Below are positions 16,998 through 24,758 of a stretch of DNA of 64,000 bases, piece after piece. Source of the DNA: Ornatilinea apprima. GTDB taxonomy: Bacteria > Chloroflexota > Anaerolineae > Anaerolineales > Anaerolineaceae. Below the pieces are notes generated by a model, which was not told the origin of the DNA, ran no database searches, and worked only from the letters and a program-made list of their open reading frames with translations. How positions within the stretch are numbered: position 1 is the first letter of the stretch; the number at the start of each line of letters is the position of its first letter. The DNA is taken from assembly GCF_001306115.1 (NCBI RefSeq), contig NZ_LGCL01000002.1, positions 62,001 through 126,000 of the forward strand, written 5' to 3'. The translations under genes and the position numbers were made by a program.

Positions 16998-17984
16998 ATG
17001 ACTGAGCAAACACCCACGATTAAGCAAGTGATATCTGATTATATCGATATGGTTGCCCAGGCACGCAGCGAAAAAACTGCGCGCACATATCAAAACGGGC
17101 TTTCTGTGTTTGCATCGGTTTTAGACGTGAATGGAATTGACCCTTTTAAGGCTGGGATCGAACAACTCCCCGAAGATAGCATAACCTGGTTTACCGCGGC
17201 GTTGAAAGACTACGCGCCGGCCACCGAGCGGCTTTACCTGACGGCGGCGACCAATTTCTTTGAGTTCCTGGTTTCGGATAATATCCTGGAAATCAACCTG
17301 CCACGCATCCGCATGCTGGTGCGCCAGCGCGCCCGCAAGCCGGGCATCCGCCTGCCGCAGTTCCCAACATTTGAGATTGAGAAGGTGTTGGATTACGCTG
17401 AGCGGCTTAACACAAAACCGGCGGAGGGAGAGGAGGAAAGGCTTCGCAATTATCGCGACCGGGCTTTCCTGCTCTTGCTGGCCGATTCAGGTCTGCGCGT
17501 TCATGAAGCCTGTAATTTGCGGCGCGGGGACATTAACTGGGATTCCGGCCAGGCGCTGGTGATAGGCAAAGGAAACCGTGAAGCCGTGGCTCGGTTTTCC
17601 ACCCGCTCGCTAAAGGCGCTCAGCGAATACTTGCGTATGCGCGCCACAGTTGACGGGATAAGCGGAAAAGAGCTATTATCTTTGCCGCTGTTTGCCCGCC
17701 ATGACCGGGGCGCCGGGAAAAAGATCAAACCCATCAGTACTGTTACAGGCCGCAATATTGTTAAGGAACGTGTCACCGAAGCACTGGGGCCGGACGCGGT
17801 TGGCAGGATCACCCCTCACTCCTTCCGGCATTTTTTTGTAACAAAGGTGCTGAAAGCTTCTGGAAATTTGAAACTGGCGCAGGAGCTGGCTCGGCACAAA
17901 AATATTGCTGTAACTCAACGCTACGCGCACCTGATGGATGAGGAGTTGGACCAGGGTTACAGAGCAATTTTTGAGAAGGAATAG
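16998..17984 (+). CDS. Tyrosine recombinase, XerC/XerD-like
   Basis: A 328-aa protein with a SAM-like N-terminal core-binding domain (about 10-100) and a catalytic domain (about 130-320). The active-site set is visible: Arg in 'DSGLRVHEACNL', Lys in the 'IGKGNREA' beta-hairpin, 'HSFRHFF' (H-x-x-R), His in 'LARHKNI' and the nucleophile Tyr in 'TQRYAHL'. AGGAA precedes the ATG at 16998. Such proteins resolve chromosome dimers or move integrative elements. No att repeats, transposase or phage genes are nearby, so a housekeeping Xer-like role or an old domesticated integrase are both possible. Confidence 0.88.
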   Translation: MTEQTPTIKQVISDYIDMVAQARSEKTARTYQNGLSVFASVLDVNGIDPFKAGIEQLPEDSITWFTAALKDYAPATERLYLTAATNFFEFLVSDNILEINLPRIRMLVRQRARKPGIRLPQFPTFEIEKVLDYAERLNTKPAEGEEERLRNYRDRAFLLLLADSGLRVHEACNLRRGDINWDSGQALVIGKGNREAVARFSTRSLKALSEYLRMRATVDGISGKELLSLPLFARHDRGAGKKIKPISTVTGRNIVKERVTEALGPDAVGRITPHSFRHFFVTKVLKASGNLKLAQELARHKNIAVTQRYAHLMDEELDQGYRAIFEKE

Positions 17985-18024
17985 GATTTATTGTTTTCTC
18001 CCCCATAAAAAGTAAAGCCGAGAA

Positions 18025-18801
18025 ATGAAGATATTCCTCCGCTTTTATGGCGACCTCAATTTCTTCTTGCCCGCATCACATCGACAACGAACATATCCTG
18101 TTGAGATCGTTGCGCGCGACTCGATTAAAGATTTGATCGAGGCTCAAGGGATTCCCCACACAGAGATTGATTTCATTCTGGTCAATGGCAACGCCGTTGG
18201 CTTTGATACCATTGTGGCTGAAAATGACCGGATCAGCGTTTATCCCTATTTTGAAAATTTACCCATCCCCATCGAGCAACGCGTTTCAGAACCATATCCT
18301 TACGAACCTCGTTTCGTTCTCGATGTTCACCTCGGCCGGCTGGCTGTGTACCTGCGCCTATTGGGGTTTAACACACTCTACTTTGGTAATTTGCTGGATG
18401 AAGACCTGGCAGAAATTTCAGCCCGAGAAGGGCGGATACTGCTGAGCAGAGACCGTGGTTTGCTCAAACGGAAAATAGTGCGGTTCGGCCGTTACATACA
18501 CAGCACCTGGCCGCACGAACAGCTGGTTGAAGTCGCCCGGCGCTATCATTTATTAGAGCAATCCCACCCATTTACGCGCTGCACCGTCTGCAATGGAAGC
18601 CTCATGGAAGTGGATATGCACGTTGTTAAGAACGAGATTCCGGCGGAAACTCGCGCCAATATTGACCGCTGCTGGCGATGCGAGGAGTGTGGAAAAGTTT
18701 ACTGGAAGGGCTCTCATACCGTTCGCATAGAGCGAATGTTTGCAGAGGTTTTAACACTGGTTTCCGTTTCCTCCGCCAAATCCGAAGAAATGACTGATTA
18801 A
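18025..18801 (+). CDS. Mut7-C RNase domain protein with N-terminal ubiquitin-like (ThiS/MoaD-like) domain
   Basis: A 258-aa protein. Residues 1-85 resemble the Mut7-C ubiquitin-like domain ('FYGDLNFFLPA', 'ILVNGNAVGFDT'). Residues 95-240 are the Mut7-C domain, a PIN-like predicted RNase: 'DVHLGRLAVYLRLLGF', 'GRILLSRDRGLLKR', and a zinc ribbon with 'CTVCNG' and 'CWRCEECGKVYWKGSH'. Function in bacteria is not established. Its 3' end overlaps that of the convergent glycosyltransferase gene by 51 bp. It lies 40 bp after the recombinase and may share its transcript. Confidence 0.85.
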   Translation: MKIFLRFYGDLNFFLPASHRQRTYPVEIVARDSIKDLIEAQGIPHTEIDFILVNGNAVGFDTIVAENDRISVYPYFENLPIPIEQRVSEPYPYEPRFVLDVHLGRLAVYLRLLGFNTLYFGNLLDEDLAEISAREGRILLSRDRGLLKRKIVRFGRYIHSTWPHEQLVEVARRYHLLEQSHPFTRCTVCNGSLMEVDMHVVKNEIPAETRANIDRCWRCEECGKVYWKGSHTVRIERMFAEVLTLVSVSSAKSEEMTD

Positions 18802-20052
18802 ATTGGAAAGTCTGGTACGCAAAACCGAATACGAATAATGCTGGCACGCCAGGCGGTAGTTCTCTTCACACATCTGCATGCAACGCTGGGGATTATCCAA
18901 CACCTCTACTGTTTTTTGGACAGTGTCTTGTGTGATGTAGTTATCAAATTCAATGACATTAAATCCCTTGGTGCGGATATCAATCGCGAAAATGGTGTAA
19001 TTATTGACCACAATAGGGCGCTTAAAGTAGATCGCTTCCAGAAAGGCGTTCCCAAACCCTTCAATCAGCGATGGATAGGTGATGAGATCAGCCTGGGGGT
19101 AGGCATCCCACAAGCTGTAGATCTTTTCACCGTTGGGCTTGATTCTGCGTTTTTCATCAAACAGATCGGAAATAAACAACGCCTTGACTCCCATCATGTC
19201 GGCGTAATGACGCACGCGTTGTTCGTATTCCTGGCCTTCATCCCCAGAGGCGTGAGAAATGACCAGGCGCGCCTTACGATTCAACCGACTTACCAATTCA
19301 ATCGAATGCTCAATTCCCTTGCGCTGCACAACGCGGGTGGGCTGCAGGATGAATAATTCGTCGGGATCCAAACCCAACGCTTGGCGCAGGTCCTCGGAAT
19401 AAGCGTCAACAGCCGGGGGCTTCCGCTCATAATCCATTACATTCGGGATGATGGTGGAGCCGACACCTGTTCTGCGGGCCAGCTGGTGACGGGCGGATGA
19501 ATTGATTACAACATGCTGAATGGACCAGATAGTGGGCGGAAACGCCATGGTGATATAGTCCCAAACAGAATTTACAATGAAACGCTTGCGCTCCCAGGTG
19601 AAGTCATGATGATGAGCAATCGTAGGGATGTTGGTTTCGGCGATGAATTCTGCGATGGCAAGCCCCAAAGGAATATTCAAAGGGATGGAAAGCACATTCT
19701 CTGGAATAAGCAAATCGATCTGAAACTCATTTTTGAAATGGTAAATTTCTTTTTTGAAGGATTCCCGCATCTGGTGAATCCACTGAGTGTCCAGTTCTGA
19801 ACGGCGCGTTTCCCCCCAAAATCGCTGGTGATGCTCTTCTATTTCTGGATGATGATAAAATGCTTTGGGAACAACCATGGAATGCGATGCGGGCCGGTCG
19901 CATATCCCTGCGAAGTAATAACAGGTGTGTCCCATTGCTTCCAGCACTTCCGCCCACTTCGCGGTTTCCAGCGACACACCGTCTGTGCCCGCAAATCGGG
20001 TTGAAATAAACCCGATGTTAAGCTTTTTTGTATTGCCATTGTTTGTATTCAC
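18751..20052 (-). CDS. Glycosyltransferase, GT4-like
   Basis: The 433-aa protein begins at a GTG at 20052 with a strong AGGAGGG site; the longer in-frame reading to 20154 has no site. The N-terminus 'KLNIGFISTRFAGTDGVSLETAKWAEVL' is the GT4 Rossmann opening, and the C-terminal nucleotide-sugar part has 'ILQPTRVVQRKGIEHSIEL' and the E-x7-E-like 'SLIEGFGNAFLEAIYF'. It transfers a sugar from an NDP-sugar; the acceptor is unknown. It stands alone, outside the main polysaccharide locus. A Fur-box-like palindrome covers its -10 box. The last 17 codons overlap the Mut7-C gene on the other strand. Confidence 0.85.
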   Translation of the reverse strand: MNTNNGNTKKLNIGFISTRFAGTDGVSLETAKWAEVLEAMGHTCYYFAGICDRPASHSMVVPKAFYHHPEIEEHHQRFWGETRRSELDTQWIHQMRESFKKEIYHFKNEFQIDLLIPENVLSIPLNIPLGLAIAEFIAETNIPTIAHHHDFTWERKRFIVNSVWDYITMAFPPTIWSIQHVVINSSARHQLARRTGVGSTIIPNVMDYERKPPAVDAYSEDLRQALGLDPDELFILQPTRVVQRKGIEHSIELVSRLNRKARLVISHASGDEGQEYEQRVRHYADMMGVKALFISDLFDEKRRIKPNGEKIYSLWDAYPQADLITYPSLIEGFGNAFLEAIYFKRPIVVNNYTIFAIDIRTKGFNVIEFDNYITQDTVQKTVEVLDNPQRCMQMCEENYRLACQHYSYSVLRTRLSNLISHFFGFGGGNGNQC

Positions 20053-20075
20053 GCCCACCCTCCTTTCGGTTGTTG

Positions 20076-20094
20076 GCGAATGATAATCATTATA
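20076..20094. promoter_or_regulatory. Fur-box-like operator overlapping the glycosyltransferase -10 box
   Basis: GCGAATGATAATCATTATA agrees with the classic 19-bp Fur box GATAATGATAATCATTATC at 16 positions and contains a perfect AATGAT-A-ATCATT palindrome. On the minus strand its right end is TATAAT (20094-20089), about 37 bp before the GTG start. Binding there would block the glycosyltransferase promoter; the divergent lysO-like genes could also be affected. Fur, PerR or Zur relatives could bind. Confidence 0.55.
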
Positions 20095-20165
20095 CAGGAT
20101 GAGAGGATATTGGACATAATCCATCCAGTATTCTGACGCGCATTTTCCATACATTTAGAGGCTGT

Positions 20166-20445
20166 ATGATATATATTCTTCTGTTTTTTGCCGCTGGCGC
20201 ATTGATCGGTCATTTTCTAAAACGCAGTCAAAAGGTGATGAAAGCCAACCAAAGGCTGCAGAACATGACGGTGTTCGCTTTGCTTTTCTTTATGGGGATT
20301 TCCACAGGCTCAAACGATACAATCCTGCGGAATCTCCCTTCCCTGGGTAAAGACGCGCTAATTAATTGTTGCCACCCTGGCTACATTGGGCAGCATATTG
20401 GCTCTGTACCCTGTTTATCACCGGTTTTTCAGGGGGAGAGAATGA
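20166..20445 (+). pseudogene. LysO (Lys_export) N-terminal protein, frameshifted
   Basis: From the ATG at 20166 (AGAGG site) the frame encodes a DUF340/LysO N-terminal domain ('ALLFFMGISTGSND'). After 'LGKDAL' (near 20358-20361) the family-like sequence moves to another frame, reading 'ATLATLGSILALYPVYHRFFRGRE' (described in two parts: ATLATLGSILAL, YPVYHRFFRGRE) and stopping at 20443-20445. One extra base at about 20361 explains this. The intact gene would be about 92 aa with three membrane segments and would end in an ATGA overlap with the next gene. It is either a real mutation or a sequence error. Confidence 0.7.
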
Positions 20446-21035
20446 GTGGCTTGCTGCTGGTTCTCCCATTTATAGCTGGTTTGGCAGCCGGCGCGCTGGA
20501 ATGGATCTCAGCCGTCGGATTCCCTGAACAGACCCAAACACTTCTCATTTATGCGCTGCTGTTCTTCATCGGTGTCAGTGTGGGTAGCGACGAAGAAACG
20601 CTTGCCAATCTTAAGACCCTCAATCTGCTCAGTTTGCTGGTTCCCTTCTCCATTCTCGCTGGATCACTGATCGGAGGAGCAGTTGGCTCCGTTCTGATTA
20701 ACCGCATTGACGTTAACGAGGGTATGTCCATCGGTGCTGGTCTGGGGTATTACAGTTTGTCCAGTGTGTTAATCGGTCAATTGCGCGGTGAAGAGCTGGG
20801 TGTAATCGCCCTCATGGCGAATATCTTTCGTGAAGTCTCAACCATTCTTTTTGCGCCGCTTCTTGTCAGTTTGTTTGGTGAAATGGCGCTCATTGCCAGT
20901 GGGGGCGCGACCACATCTGACACATCCCTGCCGGTGATCCAACGTTATTCAGGGAACCGTTACACGCTTATCGCGGTTTTCAATGGAATTGTGCTTTCTT
21001 TGCTGGTACCCCTGGTAGTTCCACTCTTCCTGTGA
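20442..21035 (+). CDS. LysO-type lysine exporter, C-terminal domain protein
   Basis: A 197-aa membrane protein starting at the ATG at 20442, with a perfect AGGGGGAGAG site just before it. It matches the C-terminal part of E. coli LysO/YbjE: 'LLFFIGVSVGSDEE', 'GAGLGYYSLSSVLI', 'FREVSTI' and the final 'TSDTSLPVIQRYSG...FNGIVLSLLVP'. In some bacteria LysO is made as two proteins, and the ATGA overlap here fits that. Predicted role: export of lysine or analogues across the inner membrane. Reading it as one 289-aa gene with the upstream frame is misleading, because the join segment is out of the family frame. Confidence 0.8.
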   Translation: MSGLLLVLPFIAGLAAGALEWISAVGFPEQTQTLLIYALLFFIGVSVGSDEETLANLKTLNLLSLLVPFSILAGSLIGGAVGSVLINRIDVNEGMSIGAGLGYYSLSSVLIGQLRGEELGVIALMANIFREVSTILFAPLLVSLFGEMALIASGGATTSDTSLPVIQRYSGNRYTLIAVFNGIVLSLLVPLVVPLFL

Positions 21036-21051
21036 GAAAGGATCAAAAACA

Positions 21052-21780
21052 TTGGCTTGCCTGTTTCAACACTGCTTTTCTGACAAGAATCAACTGGTTC
21101 AATTTGCTGCGGATATAGTGGTTGCCACCGGTAATAAAAGTTTACCTGCGCCAGAAATGTTTAACATGGTTCTGACCGGCGGCAGTAGCATTGTGCCCGT
21201 TTATTCCGAATTGGCCTCCCGCGTTTCAGAAGCATTCTGGGAAAAAACCATTTTTTTCTGGGGTGATGAGCGCTGTGTGCCTCCAGACTCACATGAAAGC
21301 AATTATTACCTGGCCAAGTCCATTTTGCTGGGGCCGCTGGGGGTGGATGAAAGCCAGGTCCGCAGGATTGCCGGTGAGTTGGGCGCGCAGACCGCCGCCG
21401 ATTTATATAACTTGGAGATTGACCGCATTGCCCGATTCCGTATGCAAAATCAGCAGAATCAGATCTTTGATCTTACCTTTCTGAGTATCGGCGAAGATGG
21501 CCATATCGCTTCGCTTTTCCCTGGGCAGGCTGCTCTCGACTCAGTGCAGCGCTTCGCGATCCCAGTAACTGCTGTCTACAAAGACCGCCCCGCTCAGCGT
21601 GTTTCGCTGACATCCGCGGCATTGATCCGATCTCGCAAAATCGTATTGATCGCGGCGGGAGAAAAGAAGGTCAACGCAATCCAGCGAATGCTGGAACCGG
21701 ATATGAATGATGATTTGCTGCCGGCAAAGCGCATTTTGTCTGGCCAAAGCGAAATCTACATTCTGACTCTGCGTGAATGA
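21052..21780 (+). CDS. pgl: 6-Phosphogluconolactonase
   Basis: A 242-aa protein of the SOL/DevB family: 'MVLTGGSSIVPVY', 'IFFWGDERCVPPDSHESNY' in two neighbouring parts, and 'LSIGEDGHIASLFPG', which holds the active-site residues. It hydrolyses 6-phosphogluconolactone to 6-phosphogluconate, the second step of the oxidative pentose phosphate pathway; zwf for the first step is at 60.3-61.8 kb. The start appears to be a TTG at 21052 with AAAGGA upstream; no better ATG precedes the conserved part. It lies 16 bp after the lysO-like gene. Confidence 0.93.
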   Translation: MACLFQHCFSDKNQLVQFAADIVVATGNKSLPAPEMFNMVLTGGSSIVPVYSELASRVSEAFWEKTIFFWGDERCVPPDSHESNYYLAKSILLGPLGVDESQVRRIAGELGAQTAADLYNLEIDRIARFRMQNQQNQIFDLTFLSIGEDGHIASLFPGQAALDSVQRFAIPVTAVYKDRPAQRVSLTSAALIRSRKIVLIAAGEKKVNAIQRMLEPDMNDDLLPAKRILSGQSEIYILTLRE

Positions 21781-21860
21781 CAGGCTCTCCGTAAAGAAAG
21801 TATTCTTTGCCCAGGATAAAATGGTAGAATTGATCCGCTAATTGGTAAAAATTTATCCCC

Positions 21861-21866
21861 TATAAT
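21861..21866 (+). promoter_or_regulatory. Candidate -10 box for proBA
   Basis: TATAAT 16 bp before the proB ATG, implying a very short leader of about 10 nt. No -35 match at the usual spacing. Confidence 0.35.
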
Positions 21867-21882
21867 TATCAGGTCTTGGATT

Positions 21883-22992
21883 ATGTCCTCCAAAAGAATT
21901 GTCATCAAACTGGGAACCTCAACCATTACGGCGGGTTCTGCGAAGATTTCTTACCCTGGGCTGATCGATTTGGCCCGTCAGGTGAGCATTTTACGCCAGA
22001 TGGGCTATGAAGTGATTATTATTTCTTCGGGTGCGATAGCCGCAGGCCGTCAGATTTTGGCACAAAAGGATCTTCCACGACAAATACCCGCGAAACAAAT
22101 GCTGGCGGCAATTGGCCAATCGAAATTAATGGGTATCTATACGCAAATTTTCGGAATGTATGATCTAATTGTCGGCCAGGTGCTCCTGACCAAAGACGAT
22201 CTGCTCGACCGGCGACGCTATCTCAACGCCCGCAATACATTGAATGCCCTGCTTTCGTATCGTGTGATTCCCATTATCAATGAAAATGACACCGTAGCCA
22301 CGGAAGAAATACGTTTTGGCGACAACGACAACTTGTCTGCGTTGGTAACCAATGTGCTGGAAGCGGATTTGTTGGTCTTGCTTACCGATCAGGATGGACT
22401 GTACACCAGCGACCCACGCAGCGATCCACAAGCCAGAATGATCAGCGAAGTGGCCACAGAACACATCCCTGAAGATCTCTGGCAGGCTGCCGGCGGGAGT
22501 GTCTCTGGCCTGGGAACCGGCGGCATGCACACGAAACTATCCGCGGCCGATCTGGCTCGAAAATCGGGCGCCACGGTGTTTATCGCCAATGGCAACACCC
22601 CAGACATCATCATTAAAATTGTCAATGGCGCCGCACGAGGGACAAAATTTCTCCCTTCAAATTCGACCTTGGAAAGCCGTAAACGCTATATGCTGGCGGG
22701 GGTGCAGGCGTCTACCGGAATTCTATATATAGACCCCGGCGCGGAAAAAGCGATCAAAAAAGGCGGCAGCCTGCTGCCAGTCGGGTTGGTCAAAATTGCA
22801 GGCAGCTTTGAAAGAGGCGATATTGTGCGCGTGCGTTCCGCGAAACTGCAAGAGATTGCCATTGGCATCACGAATTATTCATCCGACGATCTGGAACGGA
22901 TTCAGGGAAAGAACTCCACACTTATTGAAGATATCGTGGGGTACAGCTATGGCGATGAAGTCATCCATCATAACAATATGATGCTGGTCTGA
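21883..22992 (+). CDS. proB: Glutamate 5-kinase
   Basis: A 369-aa protein with an amino-acid kinase domain (1-260: 'VIKLGTSTITAG', 'IISSGAIAAGR', 'INENDTVATEEI', 'FGDNDNLSALV') and a C-terminal PUA domain (about 280-360). It phosphorylates glutamate with ATP in the first step of proline synthesis, and is usually feedback-inhibited by proline. A TATAAT at 21861-21866 stands 16 bp before the ATG. proA follows after 19 bp, forming the standard proBA operon. Confidence 0.96.
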   Translation: MSSKRIVIKLGTSTITAGSAKISYPGLIDLARQVSILRQMGYEVIIISSGAIAAGRQILAQKDLPRQIPAKQMLAAIGQSKLMGIYTQIFGMYDLIVGQVLLTKDDLLDRRRYLNARNTLNALLSYRVIPIINENDTVATEEIRFGDNDNLSALVTNVLEADLLVLLTDQDGLYTSDPRSDPQARMISEVATEHIPEDLWQAAGGSVSGLGTGGMHTKLSAADLARKSGATVFIANGNTPDIIIKIVNGAARGTKFLPSNSTLESRKRYMLAGVQASTGILYIDPGAEKAIKKGGSLLPVGLVKIAGSFERGDIVRVRSAKLQEIAIGITNYSSDDLERIQGKNSTLIEDIVGYSYGDEVIHHNNMMLV

Positions 22993-23011
22993 TACGAAAA
23001 GGAGTCACCTC

Positions 23012-24268
23012 ATGCTGATTGAAATGGCAAAAAAAGCAAAAGCAGCCAGCAAGCTGCTTGCGCTTTCGGAAACTGCAGCGAAAAATTCATTTTTGACCGG
23101 CCTGGCCGATGCGTTATGGGAAGGCAGAGAAGAACTACTAAAAGCAAATAGCGAGGATGTTAATCATGCACGTGCGGATGGCTTAACAAACGCTTTGATA
23201 GACCGGTTGACCGTCGATGAAGACCGCTTGAAAGGCATCATCGCAGATTTGACTAATGTCCTCCATGCGGAAGACCCGATTGGAAAAGTCTTTGAGAAAT
23301 CGGTACAACCAAGCGGCTTAAACTTGTATAAACAGCGGGTTCCATTGGGGGTAATCGCGGTGATTTATGAATCCAGGCCGAATGTTACAGTGGACGTTGC
23401 AAGTCTGGCCATTAAATCTGGAAACGCAGTGATCTTGCGTGGTGGCAAAGAGACCTTGCGAACCAACCAGGTTTTTGTTTCCATCATTCACAAAGCCATG
23501 CTCCAGGCAGGGCTGCCAGAAGACGCAGTTCAATTCATCGACCAGCCCGACCGAGCTTTGGTTTTTGAGTTGTTAAAATTGCACCAATATGTGGATATGG
23601 TGATCCCACGCGGCGGCGCTCAGCTGCATCAGATTTGCCGAGAAAACAGCACCATCCCGGTGATCACCGGCGGAATTGGAATCTGTCACCTTTTTGTGGA
23701 TGAGAGCGCCAATTTGCCTGCCTCAATTGATGTGATTCGCAACGCGAAAATCCAGCGTCCCTCCGTCTGCAACGCTTTGGATACTGTTCTCATCCATGAA
23801 CGTATTGCCCAGAAATTCTTACCAGATCTGATCCACCAATTGTGCCAGGACGGCGTTATTTTCCATGTTGACTCAATCCTGATGGATCGTTGTGGTCTGG
23901 TTGAAACGAGTAATGTCCTGCGCGCCTCACAATCGGACTTTGACATCGAGTGGCTGTCATTGAACTTAAGTATAAAATCTGTGGGCTCGCTGGACGAAGC
24001 GGTTGCTCACATCCAGGCTCACAGCACAGCCCATTCGGATGGAATTTTGACCGAAAACGCCAGCCACGCCGACCGGTTTGTGAAAACGATCGATTCTTCG
24101 GTCGTGTATGTCAACGCCAGCACGCGCTTCACGGATGGCGCACAATTGGGATTGGGGTCTGAGGTAGCGGTATCAACCCAAAGGCTGCACGCGCGCGGCC
24201 CGATGGGACTGGAAGAACTGACGACCTATAAATGGGTGGCCAGCGGGGATTACCTGACTCGAAAATAG
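23012..24268 (+). CDS. proA: Gamma-glutamyl phosphate reductase
   Basis: A 418-aa aldehyde-dehydrogenase-fold enzyme with 'PLGVIAVIYESRPNVTVD', 'AVILRGGKE', the catalytic Cys in 'IQRPSVCNALDTVL', and the C-terminal 'STRFTDGAQLGLGSEVAVSTQ' (given in overlapping parts). It reduces glutamyl-5-phosphate with NADPH to glutamate semialdehyde, which cyclises on the way to proline. AAGGAG precedes the ATG. It follows proB and precedes panD by 33 bp, so panD may be co-transcribed. Confidence 0.97.
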   Translation: MLIEMAKKAKAASKLLALSETAAKNSFLTGLADALWEGREELLKANSEDVNHARADGLTNALIDRLTVDEDRLKGIIADLTNVLHAEDPIGKVFEKSVQPSGLNLYKQRVPLGVIAVIYESRPNVTVDVASLAIKSGNAVILRGGKETLRTNQVFVSIIHKAMLQAGLPEDAVQFIDQPDRALVFELLKLHQYVDMVIPRGGAQLHQICRENSTIPVITGGIGICHLFVDESANLPASIDVIRNAKIQRPSVCNALDTVLIHERIAQKFLPDLIHQLCQDGVIFHVDSILMDRCGLVETSNVLRASQSDFDIEWLSLNLSIKSVGSLDEAVAHIQAHSTAHSDGILTENASHADRFVKTIDSSVVYVNASTRFTDGAQLGLGSEVAVSTQRLHARGPMGLEELTTYKWVASGDYLTRK

Positions 24269-24301
24269 TAAATCGTTTTCTGAATAGGAATATAGTTTTT
24301 T

Positions 24302-24694
24302 ATGATGCGAAACTTGCTGCTCTCAAAGATTCACCGGGCAACTGTTACCGGCAGTGATTTAAACTACATCGGTTCCATTACCATTGATCAAGATCTGATG
24401 AACGCGGCCGGAATGCTTGCCTGGGAAAAAGTGCAGGTGGTTGACCTGGACAACGGAGCCCGTTTGGAAACCTATGTCATTCCTGGTGAAGCGGGGAAGG
24501 GTGATATCCAATTAAACGGTGCCGCTGCCCGGCTGGTCAGCAAGGGCGATATTGTGATCATTATGGCCTATGGCTGGCTGACGGCAGACGAGGCGCAATC
24601 TCATTCACCGAAAGTCGTTTTGGTGAATGACCAGAATCAGATACAGGAAGTCCGAGCGCTTCCCAGCCATCCAGACCCGGACGCAATCGCTTAG
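24302..24694 (+). CDS. panD: Aspartate 1-decarboxylase precursor
   Basis: A 130-aa protein, close to the family's usual 120-130. It has the self-cleavage site Gly-Ser in '[10 protein letters not shown]' (Ser near residue 25, which becomes the pyruvoyl group), and '[18 protein letters not shown]' and '[20 protein letters not shown]' blocks. The enzyme makes beta-alanine from aspartate for pantothenate and CoA. Two ATGs stand in tandem at the start; AGGAATA upstream is a fair site for either. No other pan genes are in the window. Confidence 0.95.
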   Translation: MMRNLLLSKIHRATVTGSDLNYIGSITIDQDLMNAAGMLAWEKVQVVDLDNGARLETYVIPGEAGKGDIQLNGAAARLVSKGDIVIIMAYGWLTADEAQSHSPKVVLVNDQNQIQEVRALPSHPDPDAIA

Positions 24695-24723
24695 CCGCAA
24701 TATAAGAAAATTTGCAACACTAT

Positions 24724-24752
24724 TTGAAGCATCGCCTGTTTTAATGTAGACT
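24724..24752 (+). promoter_or_regulatory. Candidate promoter giving a leaderless mRNA
   Basis: TTGAAG (24724-24729), 17-bp spacer, TAGACT (24747-24752), each 4/6 to consensus. The -10-like box ends 6 bp before the ATG at 24759, and no Shine-Dalgarno is present, so transcription would start at or next to the ATG. Confidence 0.4.
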
Positions 24753-24758
24753 ATATTC

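Noticed and set aside
16998..17984. Recombinase as marker of a prophage or integrative element
   Set aside because: No att repeats, tRNA target, phage or conjugation genes; flanks are ordinary metabolic genes.
20355..20370. Programmed frameshift in the LysO-like gene
   Set aside because: No slippery heptamer, stimulating hairpin or internal ribosome-like site is seen; mutation or sequence error is simpler.
20166..21035. A single 289-aa LysO gene
   Set aside because: The central segment is out of the family frame; a split pair with a frameshift explains the sequence better.
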